DNA from: Cyclobacteriaceae bacterium
GTDB taxonomy: Bacteria > Bacteroidota > Bacteroidia > Cytophagales > Cyclobacteriaceae
Direction of reading: 5' to 3'
NCBI GenBank assembly: GCA_019638275.1
Contig: JAHBUC010000002.1
Coordinates: forward strand, 434,001-498,000
Length of the DNA stretch: 64,000 bases
This document shows positions 16,049-25,472 of the stretch, one piece after another. Made by a program: the position numbers and the translations under genes. The stretch's first letter is position 1. Every line of letters begins with the position of its first letter. A model generated the notes under the pieces. It saw only the letters and a program-made list of their open reading frames with translations, made no database searches and was not told the DNA's origin.

Positions 16049-17911
16049 ATGTTTAAAGAGTATGATGTAATTGTTGTGGGGGCGGGGCATGCCGGCTGTG
16101 AGGCGGCTGCGGCTGCGGCAAACATGGGGTCAAAGGTTCTGCTTATAACCATGAATATGGGCACAATCGCCCAGATGTCGTGCAACCCGGCTATGGGTGG
16201 CGTTGCAAAGGGGCAAATTGTGCGTGAGATAGATGCTTTGGGTGGGCTTTCTGGAATAATCTCCGACAAGTCCATGATTCAGTTCAGAATGCTGAATCTT
16301 TCAAAAGGACCGGCCATGTGGAGCCCACGTACACAAAATGACCGAATGAGGTTTGCAGAGGAGTGGAGGCTTGCGCTTGAAGCGGTTAAAAACATCGACT
16401 TCTGGCAGGAAATGGTTAGTGGGTTGGTTATTGAGGACAATCGGGTTGTGGGGGTGAAAACGGCTCTGGGCATTGAGATCAGGGGCAAGGCTGTTGTGTT
16501 AACCAACGGAACCTTTCTAAATGGAAAAATTCACATTGGTGAGAAGAACTTTGGCGGAGGAAGAACAGGCGAAAAATCGGCAACGGGCCTAACAGAGCAA
16601 CTGGTGTCGCTTGGATTTGAATCCGGGAGAATGAAAACCGGAACGCCACCGCGTGTGGATGGCAGGTCACTGGACTACTCCAAAATGGAGGAGCAGAAAG
16701 GGGACGAAAACCCGGGCAAATTTTCATACACCGGAACCAAGCCGCTCGACAAGCAACTCAGCTGCTGGATTACTTACACCAATGATGCAGTTCACGATAC
16801 CCTAAAGTTAGGGTTCGAGCGATCCCCGATGTTCAGTGGAAGAATCAAGGGTTTAGGTCCCCGGTACTGTCCCTCAATTGAAGACAAAATCAATCGGTTT
16901 GCAGAACGCGAACGCCACCAGATTTTTGTAGAGCCTGAAGGCTGGAACACCGTTGAAATATATGTTAACGGGTTCTCTACTTCACTGCCCGAAGATATTC
17001 AGCATCAAGCGCTTACAAAGATAAAAGGCTTTGAAAATGCCAAAATGTTCAGGCCAGGATATGCTATTGAATATGACTTCTTTCCACCCACTCAGCTAAA
17101 ACTCACTTTAGAGACTCAACTAATTGATAATCTGTATTTTGCGGGCCAAATCAATGGAACCACGGGGTACGAAGAAGCCGCCTGCCAGGGACTAATGGCT
17201 GGAATAAACGCGCATAACAAAATACATCAAAAAGAGCCTTTTGTGCTGAAGCGGTCAGAGGCCTACATCGGTGTATTGATTGACGACCTTGTAAACAAGG
17301 GCACCCAGGAACCCTACAGAATGTTTACCTCGCGTGCTGAATACCGTGTTCTGCTACGGCAGGACAATGCCGACATCAGGCTAACAGAGCTTGGCCACAA
17401 ATTGGGACTTGCATCTGATGAACGGCTGGACCGGGTGCTTGACAAAAAGAATGGTGTTAATCAGCTAACCGAACTGCTTGAAAAAACTAAAATTGATCCG
17501 ACCAACGTGAATGAAGAACTTACGCAGATGAATACGGCTACCATAAGAGAGAGAGTAAATGTTTCAAGTCTGTTAAAGCGACCCGAGATCAGTATGCGAG
17601 AAATCAAATCTCTGAACAGCGAACTTGCTCAAACAATCAACGGGTATAGTGAAGAAGTGCAGGAACAAGTAGCGATTGAAATAAAATACCAAACCTATAT
17701 CGAGCGAGAAAGAAAACTTGCTGACAAGATCGGGTCATTGGAGAACTTCAAAATAAAATCCGACTTCGATTACGACCGGGTTAAAGCTTTATCGTCAGAA
17801 GCGCGGGAGAAATTAAAGAAGGTTAAACCAGAAACGATAGGGCAGGCCTCACGCATAAGCGGAGTATCGCCATCAGATGTCTCTGTACTTACGGTTTACA
17901 TGGGCAAATAA
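16049..17911 (+). CDS. mnmG: tRNA uridine-5-carboxymethylaminomethyl modification enzyme MnmG (GidA)
   Basis: 620 residues, the expected length. With MnmE it forms the cmnm5 modification at U34 of tRNAs that read purine-ending codons. The FAD-binding motif is VIVVGAGHAGCEAAAAAANM at the N-terminus, followed by MSCNPAMGGVAKGQIVREID. Further family blocks are NGTFLNGKIHIGEKNFGGGR, MKTGTPPRVDGRS, and FAGQINGTTGYEEAACQG. The C-terminal helical domain (YIERERKLADKIGSLEN to ASRISGVSPSDVSVL) binds MnmE and tRNA. mnmG is a classical neighbour of replication origins, which matters for the parS sites just upstream. The stop overlaps the next start by one base. Confidence 0.96.
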   Translation: MFKEYDVIVVGAGHAGCEAAAAAANMGSKVLLITMNMGTIAQMSCNPAMGGVAKGQIVREIDALGGLSGIISDKSMIQFRMLNLSKGPAMWSPRTQNDRMRFAEEWRLALEAVKNIDFWQEMVSGLVIEDNRVVGVKTALGIEIRGKAVVLTNGTFLNGKIHIGEKNFGGGRTGEKSATGLTEQLVSLGFESGRMKTGTPPRVDGRSLDYSKMEEQKGDENPGKFSYTGTKPLDKQLSCWITYTNDAVHDTLKLGFERSPMFSGRIKGLGPRYCPSIEDKINRFAERERHQIFVEPEGWNTVEIYVNGFSTSLPEDIQHQALTKIKGFENAKMFRPGYAIEYDFFPPTQLKLTLETQLIDNLYFAGQINGTTGYEEAACQGLMAGINAHNKIHQKEPFVLKRSEAYIGVLIDDLVNKGTQEPYRMFTSRAEYRVLLRQDNADIRLTELGHKLGLASDERLDRVLDKKNGVNQLTELLEKTKIDPTNVNEELTQMNTATIRERVNVSSLLKRPEISMREIKSLNSELAQTINGYSEEVQEQVAIEIKYQTYIERERKLADKIGSLENFKIKSDFDYDRVKALSSEAREKLKKVKPETIGQASRISGVSPSDVSVLTVYMGK

Positions 17912-18789
17912 TGATAGCTGTTAATAAGTGCCCAGTTTGTTCATGTGCAGATTTGCAAAGCTTTCTTACCTGTGAAGATCACACTGTTTCACATGAAACC
18001 TTTCAAATTAAAATATGTGTCAATTGCCAGCTTGGCATAACTTCTCCCCGTCCATCGGATGATGACCTTAATCGATATTACTTATCGGATGAATACATCT
18101 CTCACTCGGGCAACTCATCGGGGCTAATTGGAGCACTCTATAAATCAGCAAGAAAAGTCACGCTCGGTTGGAAGCAAAAGTTAGTTGAGTCACACGCCTC
18201 CAAATCAAACATCCTGGATTACGGCTGCGGAACAGGTGAATTTCTGAAGCACATGCAATCGAATGGCTGGGGAATTGCGGGGGTTGAGCCGTCTAAACTA
18301 GCCCGTGAAAAGGCAGAGTCGCTTACGAAAATAAAAATCTCTGAAACCCCCTATCACGATCAAAAAAAATTCGCAGCTATTACACTATGGCATGTGCTTG
18401 AACATGTACCCGATTTGAACCACACCCTAAAACAATTCGGTCAACTTCTTGATAAAAGTGGCACTGTTTTTATTGCTGTACCAAACTATAAATCACCAGA
18501 TGGGGAACATTACAAAAAGTATTGGGCAGGCTTTGATGTGCCCAGGCACCTCTGGCATTTTTCATCAACGAGCATGAGCCATCTGTTGGAGGCTAATGGA
18601 TTTAACGTGGTTGCAATAAAGCCAATGATGCTGGATGCGTTTTATATTAGTTTGCTCAGTGAAAAGTACAAGGGAAGTGGACCACTTAAACAATATGTGG
18701 CAGCAGTTATAAACGGGTTTCGTTCAAACTGGCGTGCCAAAAAAAACACTAACTTTTCAAGCCTCATTTACATCGCCCGGCTAAAATGA
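17911..18789 (+). CDS. Class I SAM-dependent methyltransferase with N-terminal zinc ribbon
   Basis: 292 residues. Two cysteine pairs at the N-terminus, NKCPVCSCA and KICVNCQLG, form a zinc-ribbon-like knuckle, followed by SAM motif I ILDYGCGTGEFLKHM near residue 105 and LWHVLEHVPDLNHTL near residue 165. This layout matches methyltransferases of the Methyltransf_23 type, which act on small molecules, sugars or polyketide-like substrates. The substrate is unknown. It overlaps mnmG by one base and the next gene by four, so it belongs to the same transcription unit. A degenerate parS-like sequence lies within codons 25-30. Confidence 0.85.
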   Translation: MIAVNKCPVCSCADLQSFLTCEDHTVSHETFQIKICVNCQLGITSPRPSDDDLNRYYLSDEYISHSGNSSGLIGALYKSARKVTLGWKQKLVESHASKSNILDYGCGTGEFLKHMQSNGWGIAGVEPSKLAREKAESLTKIKISETPYHDQKKFAAITLWHVLEHVPDLNHTLKQFGQLLDKSGTVFIAVPNYKSPDGEHYKKYWAGFDVPRHLWHFSSTSMSHLLEANGFNVVAIKPMMLDAFYISLLSEKYKGSGPLKQYVAAVINGFRSNWRAKKNTNFSSLIYIARLK

Positions 18790-20492
18790 AAGATTCGTTC
18801 CATTTTCTATTCTTTGCCATCCTCATCATATTGGCGGGTTGTGCTAAACAAACTACACCAACCGGTGGCGAAAAAGATGAAATTCCGCCCAAGCTCCTGA
18901 AATCAAATCCGCCAAACAAACAGACAAACTTTAACAAAAATGAGATCGAGCTCACCTTTGATGAGTTAGTCCAGGTAAACAACGCTCGCGATCAAATTAT
19001 CATCACCCCATCAATCGGTAAAAAGTTTGAAGCTGAGGCCAGAAAAAGCAAGGTGATTCTAAAGCTTAACGGAGAGCTAAAAGAAAACACTACATACACC
19101 ATAATGTTCAGGGATGCGGTACAGGATCTTACAGAACGAAACCCTGCTCAAAATTTAAAACTCGCTTTCAGTACCGGTAGTCTCATCGACTCCCTCTCAA
19201 TAACGGGTACAGTCTCCAGCCTGCTTGAAGATAAACTTTTGAAGAATTATACAGTCGGCCTGGTTCCATATCACGACACAACAAATGTCTTCAAGCACGA
19301 AGCACAGTGGATTACGATTACAAACGACAAGGGAGAATATCAACTCGATAACCTGAAAGCGGGAAGCTACCTGTTGTATGCGTTTGACGACAAGAATAAA
19401 AACCTGGTCGTTGACAGCCGCACCGAGGCCTTCGCTTTCAAGGCTCAACCCATTCAACTGGATTCGTCTGTATCAAACATCCTTCTCAAAACCGTTTTGC
19501 TTGATCAGCGCGAATTCAAACTTATTTCAGCCCGGCCGATTGCACGATACTTCAATGTGAGAACCACAAAAGGAATAGCTGAGTATAAAGCTACATCAGC
19601 TGTGGATTCCATAGCTGTCTCCTCATTTCTGGAGGATGCCTCAACCGTTCGCATCTACAATACGTTTCCTCAATTGGATAGTCTTCCTGTAAATTTTCAT
19701 TTTGTTGATAGTGCAACAAATACCATCGACACACTCCTGTATATAAAATTCGATACACGAACATCCACAAAAGAAAATTTCACCACGAAGATTGAGTTTT
19801 GCGATTTCCTTCAGAACAAATCACTTCTTAAAGCTGAAATCAATACCAACAAACCCGTTGCTTCCATTGAATGGGATAGCATTTACATTCAACTTGACTC
19901 TGTAAACAGAATAACGTTTGCAACGGAAGATATTCAATTCAGCTCCGATAAAAGAAAACTTTATCTCTCCAAAAAGCTACCAAAAGAAACAGATTTTACA
20001 AACAAACCGACAACGTCCAGAACAGTAAGGGAACGAGGAGAACCAACCAAAGAAGCTAAGCCCAAAGAAGAAGAAAAACCTGCACCAATTCCACTCAATA
20101 ACCTGATACTTTCTAAAAACGCGCTTATCTCAATTGAATCAGATTCTTCTGCAGATATTAAGTCAACAATAAAAACAATAACGCCAGAGAACTCAGGGTT
20201 GATAACAGTGGAAGTAAAAACAACAGAAAATATTATCGTCCAGGTTCTGAACAAAAGCTTCAAAGTAATACAGGAATCTTATACACATCTGACCCGCTTT
20301 GAAAATCTACCTCCTTCAGAGTATTACATTCGTGTGATCCTCGACAAAAACAACAATCAGAAATGGGATGCCGGTAATTTCTTTAACAAAACAGAACCTG
20401 AACGCGTGATCTTTTTCAAATCCGAAAAAGGCGTTCCTACTACCAACCTAAAGGCCAATTGGGAGGTTGGTCCTTTGTTGATAACCCCCTGA
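18786..20492 (+). CDS. Ig-like domain lipoprotein (Big_5 type)
   Basis: 568 residues. The lipoprotein signal ends at ILAGC (residues about 15-19), followed by a bacterial Ig-like domain: PPKLLKSNPPNKQTNFNKN, IELTFDELVQVNN and KENTTYTIMFRDAVQDLTER are the usual Big_5 blocks. A carboxypeptidase-regulatory-like beta sandwich follows (ITNDKGEYQLDNLKAGSYLL). Around residues 410-435 there is a lysine, glutamate and proline-rich linker, and a second sandwich near the C-terminus (LPPSEYYIRVILDKNNNQKW). It is probably a surface or periplasmic structural lipoprotein. It starts in an ATGA overlap with the methyltransferase. Confidence 0.8.
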   Translation: MKDSFHFLFFAILIILAGCAKQTTPTGGEKDEIPPKLLKSNPPNKQTNFNKNEIELTFDELVQVNNARDQIIITPSIGKKFEAEARKSKVILKLNGELKENTTYTIMFRDAVQDLTERNPAQNLKLAFSTGSLIDSLSITGTVSSLLEDKLLKNYTVGLVPYHDTTNVFKHEAQWITITNDKGEYQLDNLKAGSYLLYAFDDKNKNLVVDSRTEAFAFKAQPIQLDSSVSNILLKTVLLDQREFKLISARPIARYFNVRTTKGIAEYKATSAVDSIAVSSFLEDASTVRIYNTFPQLDSLPVNFHFVDSATNTIDTLLYIKFDTRTSTKENFTTKIEFCDFLQNKSLLKAEINTNKPVASIEWDSIYIQLDSVNRITFATEDIQFSSDKRKLYLSKKLPKETDFTNKPTTSRTVRERGEPTKEAKPKEEEKPAPIPLNNLILSKNALISIESDSSADIKSTIKTITPENSGLITVEVKTTENIIVQVLNKSFKVIQESYTHLTRFENLPPSEYYIRVILDKNNNQKWDAGNFFNKTEPERVIFFKSEKGVPTTNLKANWEVGPLLITP

Positions 20493-20800
20493 ACACATTG
20501 TGGACAAACACATCATTTATACACACAAAGCAAGATTTAAGCAAAACTCAGGAAAACACTGTATGAAATGTGCAAAACCACCCTGCTAACAAAAGCTTTC
20601 AACAACACGTTTAATAAACAATTGCGAACTTAAAATCATCAACATAATGTTGATAACTGAGCTAAACCACTGATAACTAAATGCATCTTTTCCATAAAAA
20701 ATTAACGTACCTTAAACACTCTAAAATACAGTTCGTTTTGTCCACATATCCACATGACTAATAACAATAATAATAAATATATATATATACTATTATTAAT
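20476..20800. other. Candidate chromosomal replication origin (DnaA-box cluster plus AT-only tract)
   Basis: Six 9-mers one mismatch from the DnaA box TTATCCACA: TTATCAACA (minus, 20476-20484), TTGTCCACA (minus, 20499-20507), TTATACACA (plus, 20517-20525, which fits the relaxed consensus TTATNCACA), TTATCAACA (minus, 20648-20656), TTGTCCACA (plus, 20738-20746) and ATATCCACA (plus, 20746-20754). The last two are back to back and lead into a tract with TAA-type triplets and an ATATATATAT run (20758-20800), resembling DnaA-trios and an unwinding element. By simple counting, one-mismatch boxes on either strand should appear about 0.06 times in 280 bases of even composition. mnmG and two parS sites lie 4.5 kb upstream. 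Confidence 0.6.
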
Positions 20801-22730
20801 AATACCCTCGGTATTGTGTAGCCTTTCCTTGTTTGCTCAAAATCAACAAGACATTCAGCTGGCCAATGAATATTTATTAAAAGGAGATAAACAAAAAGCA
20901 ATTGAGTTATATAGGGACCTGGCGAAATCAGATATTAATATTCCATATATTCACAACAATTACCTGAGTGTACTGCTGGATCTGGGCGACAGTGAAGAAG
21001 CGCACAACTACATGAAACGATTATTGCGCAAAGACCCGGAGAATATTCAATACCGCACAGATGTTGGAATAATCTATGCCCGCACGGGTGAACTCGCAAA
21101 AGCTGACAAGTATTTCAAGGAATTAATTCAAACCTACAAGAGTAATATTTCGCGCATTAAGATGATTGCGGATTATTTGTCCGGAAAATCATTGGCCGAG
21201 TATTCGATTATTGCATTGAATGAAAGCCGGCAAACTGTAGGTAACCCGTATTTGTTTTGCCTTGAGCTGGCCATGCTTTATCGCATAAAAGGCGAGAAGG
21301 ATAAAATGGTGCAGGAATACCTGAATTACGTTACCCAAAACTCAGCGAATATTCAATATGTAAAAAATGTAATGCAGGCCCTGCTTACAAAACCGGATGA
21401 GTTGGAAAGCCTAGAGAAAATTCTGTACGAGAGGACTCAGAAATATCCGGATGTTGATGTGTACTCCGATCTGCTCATTTGGGTCACCATGCAACAAAAG
21501 AATTTTTATGCATCTTTTATTCAGGCGCGTGCATATGACAAGCGATATAAAAAATTTGGCGAGCGGTGTATGGAAGTGGCTCGTGTTGCGCTCGACAACG
21601 AAGATTATGACAATGCCTTCAGAAGCTACAGCTATGTTGTAAAGGAATATCCTACGGGACCGTACTACCTGCAGGCAAGGTTGGGTTTGGTAAAGACCCG
21701 CGAAGCGCGAATCAAAAATATATTTCCGGTTAATGCCGATTCGGTGCGAAACCTGATAGCCGACTATAATCAGTTCATTGAGTCATACCGCGACAATCCG
21801 AATGCACACGAAGCGCAACGCAGTGAAGCGCTCCTGTATGCCAACTACCTTGACGAGAAAGAAAAAGCGATTGAATTGCTGAACAATCTCATTGAAAACC
21901 CCAGGGCATCGCTTCAGATAAAATCAAAATCAAAACTGGACCTTGGCGATATTTATTTGCTGAAAGGAGAAACCTGGGAATCATCTTTACTCTACTCACA
22001 AGTTGAAAAGGCTTTAAAAGAAAGTCCACTGGGGTATGAAGCAAAACTTAAAAATGCCAAGCTGTTTTATTACCGCGGCAATTTCAGGTTGGCGCAGGAG
22101 CACCTGGATATTTTGAAAGAAGCCACAACCCGCGAAATAGCCAATGACGCGATGGAGCTGAGTATGCGCATTAAAGAAAATATTGCGTTTGATTCGGTTG
22201 GACTTGCATTAAAAGCGTATGCAGGAATTGAATTGTTACTGTATCAGAATAAAACTACTGACGCACTGAATGAGCTAAAGGAATTGCGTGAGGGATATGT
22301 TATTATTCCCATATATGATCATAAAATCATAGTTTCATACGATTGGGAGGCGACACTTTTCAATGCCAAATTAGGAGACACCATTGAGGTAGCGGGACGT
22401 GCCATAAGGAGACCGGTTTCCAACCACACCATTCTCGATGATGTATATTGGCTTGAGGCCAACATCCGGATGAAGAAAGGTGAATTTGATACATCGCTTG
22501 GCCTGCTTCAAAAAATACTCACCGATTACCCTGATGACATTCTTGCTGATGATGCGTTCTTTCTCCAGGGCGAGATTTACGAACGTCAATTGGCCGATAA
22601 AGACAAAGCCATGGAAATCTACCGGGAGTTTCTTAACAAATTCCCGGGCAGTGTTTATGCAGCCGAGGCCCGAAAGCGCTTCCGCGTTTTGCGTGGCGAT
22701 TTTTCTGATGTTGCGCAGCCACAATTATAG
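20754..22730 (+). CDS. Exported tetratricopeptide repeat protein
   Basis: 658 residues. The N-terminus reads MTNNNNNK and then a signal peptide (YIYILLLIIPSVLCSLSLFAQ). The rest is helical repeats: ANEYLLKGDKQKAIELYRDL, then EEAHNYMKRLLRKDPENIQY and DVGIIYARTGELAKADKYF are clear TPR units, and the C-terminal part (LADDAFFLQGEIYERQLADK, AMEIYREFLNKFPGSVYAAE) resembles YbgF/BamD-type repeats. It is likely a periplasmic scaffold or adaptor. The string of five asparagines is encoded by the AT-only tract beside the DnaA-like boxes, so this end of the protein may be shaped by the DNA rather than by protein function. Confidence 0.85.
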   Translation: MTNNNNNKYIYILLLIIPSVLCSLSLFAQNQQDIQLANEYLLKGDKQKAIELYRDLAKSDINIPYIHNNYLSVLLDLGDSEEAHNYMKRLLRKDPENIQYRTDVGIIYARTGELAKADKYFKELIQTYKSNISRIKMIADYLSGKSLAEYSIIALNESRQTVGNPYLFCLELAMLYRIKGEKDKMVQEYLNYVTQNSANIQYVKNVMQALLTKPDELESLEKILYERTQKYPDVDVYSDLLIWVTMQQKNFYASFIQARAYDKRYKKFGERCMEVARVALDNEDYDNAFRSYSYVVKEYPTGPYYLQARLGLVKTREARIKNIFPVNADSVRNLIADYNQFIESYRDNPNAHEAQRSEALLYANYLDEKEKAIELLNNLIENPRASLQIKSKSKLDLGDIYLLKGETWESSLLYSQVEKALKESPLGYEAKLKNAKLFYYRGNFRLAQEHLDILKEATTREIANDAMELSMRIKENIAFDSVGLALKAYAGIELLLYQNKTTDALNELKELREGYVIIPIYDHKIIVSYDWEATLFNAKLGDTIEVAGRAIRRPVSNHTILDDVYWLEANIRMKKGEFDTSLGLLQKILTDYPDDILADDAFFLQGEIYERQLADKDKAMEIYREFLNKFPGSVYAAEARKRFRVLRGDFSDVAQPQL

Positions 22731-22926
22731 CATTCGGTTTAACGCTTATACAGGCATCGATAAACAAGATCACCCGCAGGACTCACCGGGCATCACAGCT
22801 CACTCCGAAAATATTGCAACTCACTCCGGATAAAGGCCCGATCACAGGCAAACGAATATCAATTCGTACGATTTCGTGGTTTATGGATTGTTGAAAGTTT
22901 AAACAATAACCATAAACAAACCTCGT

Positions 22927-24348
22927 ATGAATTCAGAGCAAACAATCAAGACAAACTGGTTTTCAAAAGCCAGAATCGCCCTGCTTTCGTTAGCGATTGT
23001 AACGCTTACGATAACAGCCTGCGATGATGATGACAACGGATCCACTCGTCCTACGCAAAGCATTGTTGCTTTGGCGCAAGGTAACAGCAACCTGACCAGC
23101 CTGGTTGCAGCACTCACCAAATTTCCTGATCTGGTAACAACGCTCAGCGGATCAAGCACCAGCTTTACTGTTTTTGCACCAACCAATGCTGCGTTTGCTT
23201 CACTGTTGGATGCAATCGGTCAGGAGAGCCTAGATGATATTCCGGAAAGCGTGTTGCGCGATGTGTTGGAGTACCACGTAATTGCTGGCGCTGCCGTAAG
23301 ATCAACTCAACTTACTGCGGGCCCGGTACCAACTGTTGGCGGTGAAAACATCACCGTGTCAACAGCTGGTGGCATACGCCTTAATGGAAGCGTAAGTGTG
23401 GTTACTGCCGATGTTGAGGCCAACAACGGCATTGTACACGTAATTGATGCAGTGCTTGTGCCACCAACCATCACACCGATTGTTGGTACCATCGTAGCTC
23501 CTGCCTATTTCAACAAAAACTTCACTACGCTAATAGCAGCGGTTAATGCTGCTTCTCCTTCGGTGCTCCAGGCATTGCTGGCTGCAGGCGATAAAACATT
23601 GTTTGCACCAACCAACGCGGCCTTCGCTGAAGCGGGCATCACTACATTACCTAACCAGGCCACGCTGAATGCCGTATTGCAGTACCACGTAATTGCTGGT
23701 GCAGAAGTTTTTGCAGCCGATATTGCTAATGGAAGTTCATCAGCTGAAACACTTAATGGCAACATATACTTAAGCAAGAGTGCAGCGGGAGTGTTTATAA
23801 ACGGAACAACTGAAGTAATTGCTACAGACATTACAGCATCAAACGGTGTGGTGCATGTGATTGACAGAACATTGCTCCCTCCATCTAAAACAATTGCCGA
23901 CATCGCCATTGAGTTTTCACAGGCAACTCAGCCCCAATTCACTCAGCTTGTTGCGGCACTTTCTAAAGTTCCGTCATTGCTTGAGGCAGCCGACTCTGAA
24001 GGCAACCTGACCGTATTTGCACCAACAGATGCGGCTTTTCAGACACTTTATGCTGCCCTTGATGTTGAAAACATGAACGAACTTGAAGCGGCTATAGGAA
24101 ATCAGAAACTTGCTGAAGTGTTACAACACCACATTGTAGGGGCCCGCGTGTTCTCTACCGATTTAACTTCAGGTCCTGTAGCTACACTGAATCAGAACAT
24201 TACCATTAACGTGGCTAACCTTACCATCACGGATGGAAACGGAAGTACTCCGGCAACAGGTCTTGTGCCTTCGTTGTTGAACGTACACGCAACCAATGGT
24301 GTGATTCACGTAATCGATAAAGTGCTGATCCCAGACGGAATCTTGTAG
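22927..24348 (+). CDS. Lipoprotein with three fasciclin (FAS1) domains
   Basis: 473 residues. The signal ends in a lipobox (VTLTITAC) followed by an acidic DDDDN stretch. Three FAS1 domains follow, at about residues 45-180, 185-325 and 330-473. Each shows the H1 block (FTVFAPTNAAFASL, TLFAPTNAAFAE, LTVFAPTDAAFQTL), a middle YHVIAG-like block (EYHVIAGAAV, QYHVIAGAEV, QHHIVGARV) and an H2 end (NGIVHVIDAVL, NGVVHVIDRTL, NGVIHVIDKVL). FAS1 proteins mediate adhesion or matrix binding, so this is a probable surface adhesin. It has its own terminator. Confidence 0.92.
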   Translation: MNSEQTIKTNWFSKARIALLSLAIVTLTITACDDDDNGSTRPTQSIVALAQGNSNLTSLVAALTKFPDLVTTLSGSSTSFTVFAPTNAAFASLLDAIGQESLDDIPESVLRDVLEYHVIAGAAVRSTQLTAGPVPTVGGENITVSTAGGIRLNGSVSVVTADVEANNGIVHVIDAVLVPPTITPIVGTIVAPAYFNKNFTTLIAAVNAASPSVLQALLAAGDKTLFAPTNAAFAEAGITTLPNQATLNAVLQYHVIAGAEVFAADIANGSSSAETLNGNIYLSKSAAGVFINGTTEVIATDITASNGVVHVIDRTLLPPSKTIADIAIEFSQATQPQFTQLVAALSKVPSLLEAADSEGNLTVFAPTDAAFQTLYAALDVENMNELEAAIGNQKLAEVLQHHIVGARVFSTDLTSGPVATLNQNITINVANLTITDGNGSTPATGLVPSLLNVHATNGVIHVIDKVLIPDGIL

Positions 24349-24370
24349 GATGAGGGGTTGGTTTAGGAGT

Positions 24371-24401
24371 GAAGAGTCCCGCGTAAGCGGGACTTCTTCT
24401 A
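24371..24401 (+). terminator. Terminator after the fasciclin gene
   Basis: AGTCCCGC (24375-24382) pairs with GCGGGACT (24387-24394) around a GTAA loop, followed by TCTTCT. The stem can extend outward through GAAG/CTTC with one bulge. The T-tract is imperfect. Confidence 0.6.
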
Positions 24402-24415
24402 TTCTATCGAAAGTT

Positions 24416-24423
24416 TAATTTTG
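24416..24423 (+). promoter_or_regulatory. -7 promoter element of the LytS/LytTR pair
   Basis: TAATTTTG matches TAnnTTTG exactly and lies 24 bases upstream of the GTG at 24447, which supports that unusual start. No good -33 TTTG is seen. Confidence 0.45.
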
Positions 24424-24446
24424 TAAAACACTCAAAATCGAAAGTC

Positions 24447-25472
24447 GTGTTCGGGGTACGCTATCGATATTTTTTTATACTGGCACTATCGGTCTATTCG
24501 TATGTCAACATCCGATATACGGTAGGCGATAAGCTGTTTGATTTCCCCATTTCTCAAGTTGTTCTTTTTTTGGCGCTTGCATTGGTGGTGTTGGCCGTTT
24601 GGGAGTTAAACCGGTTTGCTGAAGCCCGCCTGGATAAAATCGCATCATTTTTTCACAAGAGAATTCATCCCCTGATCTTATTGTTTGGCATTAGCCTTTT
24701 AAACGTTGGTGTGGTTTGCTTTCTGGTGATGGAGGGATTATATGCGGTTCTCAACATGCCGATCCGGGTAAACACCGCTCACCTCACATTGCTCATGGCA
24801 TTCGGTTTTAGGGTCAACTTATTTCTCAATTGCATCAATGCAATTGTGTACTACATGAACAAACTGAAAAAGACTCAGGTTGAAGCGGAGCAGTTCAAAA
24901 AGATTTCTGTGGAGGCCAGGTTTGAAGCGTTACGAAATCAAATCAACCCACATTTTCTTTTCAATAGCTTTAATGTTCTTTCAACGCTGGTGTATAAAGA
25001 TCAGGACACGGCAGCAAGATTTATCGAGCAGCTATCCAATGTTTATAGGTATTTACTGTATAACCAGGAGCGAAAAGTAGTACCCCTTAAGGATGAGCTG
25101 GCATTTATTGAATCGTATATCTATTTGTTGAAAATTCGTTTTGGTGAAAATCTTTCTGTTAAAAACGAGATCACGAGAAACGGTGAGCAATTTTACGTGG
25201 CTCCAGCCGTATTGCAGATGCTGATTGAAAATGCAATCAAGCACAATGTGGTTTCGCGCAAAAACCCATTGGAAATTGTGTTGCGATCGGAAAATGGCAG
25301 CATTGAAGTGATAAATAACCTCCAGGAAAAGGAAATCAAGGAAGAATCCACACAAACCGGGCTAAAGAACATTCAGGACAGATATCTGTTTTTAACAGAG
25401 CGGCAGGTAAAAATCGAAAAATCGCCTTTGCGGTTTACGGTTAAAATACCGCTGCTTGAATTAGCGAAATGA
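24447..25472 (+). CDS. LytS/YehU-type sensor histidine kinase
   Basis: 341 residues, GTG start. Four hydrophobic helices in residues 8-150 form a membrane sensor; then a short coiled segment leads into the His_kinase domain (PF06580 type): RNQINPHFLFNSFNVLSTL holds the phospho-accepting histidine, and the ATP-binding N box is LQMLIENAIKHNVV near residue 265. The G box region is short (TQTGLKNIQDRYLF), as usual for this family. It forms a two-component system with the next gene, whose ATG overlaps its stop (ATGA at 25469). The signal is unknown. Confidence 0.9.
   Translation: MFGVRYRYFFILALSVYSYVNIRYTVGDKLFDFPISQVVLFLALALVVLAVWELNRFAEARLDKIASFFHKRIHPLILLFGISLLNVGVVCFLVMEGLYAVLNMPIRVNTAHLTLLMAFGFRVNLFLNCINAIVYYMNKLKKTQVEAEQFKKISVEARFEALRNQINPHFLFNSFNVLSTLVYKDQDTAARFIEQLSNVYRYLLYNQERKVVPLKDELAFIESYIYLLKIRFGENLSVKNEITRNGEQFYVAPAVLQMLIENAIKHNVVSRKNPLEIVLRSENGSIEVINNLQEKEIKEESTQTGLKNIQDRYLFLTERQVKIEKSPLRFTVKIPLLELAK

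Noticed and set aside
22850-22880. ACGAAT-ATCA-ATTCGT hairpin before the fasciclin gene
   Set aside because: The 6-bp stem is short and common by chance; no T-run or known operator pattern.
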